DNA of 6,170 nucleotides, taken from contig CAIMDR010000538.1 of assembly GCA_903839795.1 (NCBI GenBank), positions 1 to 6,170 on the forward strand, read 5' to 3'. The stretch comes from an uncultured Methylococcaceae bacterium. Lineage in GTDB: Bacteria; Pseudomonadota; Gammaproteobacteria; Methylococcales; Methylomonadaceae. Positions 6,104 to 6,170 of the stretch are shown one piece after another (within the stretch, counting starts at the first letter, position 1; each line of letters opens with the position of its first letter). The notes beneath the pieces are model-generated. The model was not told the origin of the DNA. It saw only the letters and a program-made list of their open reading frames with translations, and did no database searches. The translations under genes and the position numbers were made by a program.

Positions 6104-6170
6104 CATATAGGGACTTTCAGAAATTAAATTTCCGGTTCACATGGCTGTATGGCTATACAGATAACATCCC
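6104..6170. repeat. Degenerate second copy of the 5775-5841 region, cut by the window edge
   Basis: CATATAG, TTTCAGA and AAATTTC occur in the same order and nearly the same spacing at 5775-5801 and 6104-6132. Further right, 6157-6170 is the inverted start of the 5809-5841 hairpin, preceded by its own small stem CTGTAT/ATACAG (6145-6150 and 6155-6160). The copy continues beyond the window, so its extent is unknown. Confidence 0.4.

Larger units (their letters stand above)
5624..6170. other. Gene-free right end rich in hairpin repeats
   Basis: No reading frame here looks like a gene: the longest minus-strand candidate near 6100 is about 32 codons, and no frame open at the right edge has a recognisable product. 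Base composition is AT-rich. The region holds a hairpin repeat (5809-5841), a 53-bp palindrome (5878-5930), a 7-bp-stem hairpin ATATTAC-CAACA-GTAATAT (6005-6023) and a degenerate direct/inverted repeat reaching the edge (6104-6170). Confidence 0.6.

Noticed and set aside
6149..6170. Plus-strand ATG frame open at the right edge
   Set aside because: Only seven codons are visible, there is no ribosome site, and the bases belong to a hairpin repeat.
5504..6170. CRISPR-like array among the right-hand repeats
   Set aside because: The repeats differ from one another in sequence and size and show no regular spacer length.

Overview
The window looks like a chromosomal piece of a gammaproteobacterium of moderate GC content. 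Two things suggest this: the cysteine synthase is very close to enterobacterial CysK, and the non-coding DNA carries short palindromic repeat elements of a kind common in gammaproteobacterial genomes. A methanotroph-like or related sulfur-handling lineage is possible, but that is a guess. All supported genes lie on the minus strand, so they read from high to low coordinates.

The theme is serine, cysteine and sulfur. From the right, 5033-5449 and 4600-5022 encode a two-gene split YeeE/YedE-type membrane pair, predicted to import a sulfur compound. Then comes serA (3095-4261, 3-phosphoglycerate dehydrogenase with a C-terminal ACT domain, first step of serine synthesis). Next is a promoter plus leader hairpin/terminator (2924-3023), followed by cysK (1893-2870, O-acetylserine sulfhydrylase), which overlaps epsC (958-1896, serine O-acetyltransferase) by 4 nt. 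After a 160-nt gap comes a gene running off the left edge (1-797). I recognise its product as a family 2A encapsulin shell protein (SrpI / major membrane protein I type), which is known to assemble into a protein nanocompartment loaded with a cysteine desulfurase.

Together the genes describe a plausible flow: 3-phosphoglycerate to serine (SerA, followed by SerC and SerB, which are not in the window), serine to O-acetylserine (EpsC), O-acetylserine plus sulfide to cysteine (CysK), then cysteine to alanine plus stored sulfur inside the encapsulin shell. The cysteine desulfurase cargo is not in the window; it would be expected just beyond the left edge. The shell family and its link to cysteine desulfurase are already described. 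The less ordinary parts are the whole supply line beside the shell and the attenuator-like leader in front of cysK.

The rest is non-coding. A 100-bp palindromic element (4341-4440) lies upstream of serA, and a 120-bp element with flanking direct repeats (5504-5623) lies upstream of the membrane-protein pair. The right-hand 540 nt carries no convincing gene but holds a 53-bp palindrome, a hairpin repeat and a partial inverted copy of that hairpin cut by the window edge.
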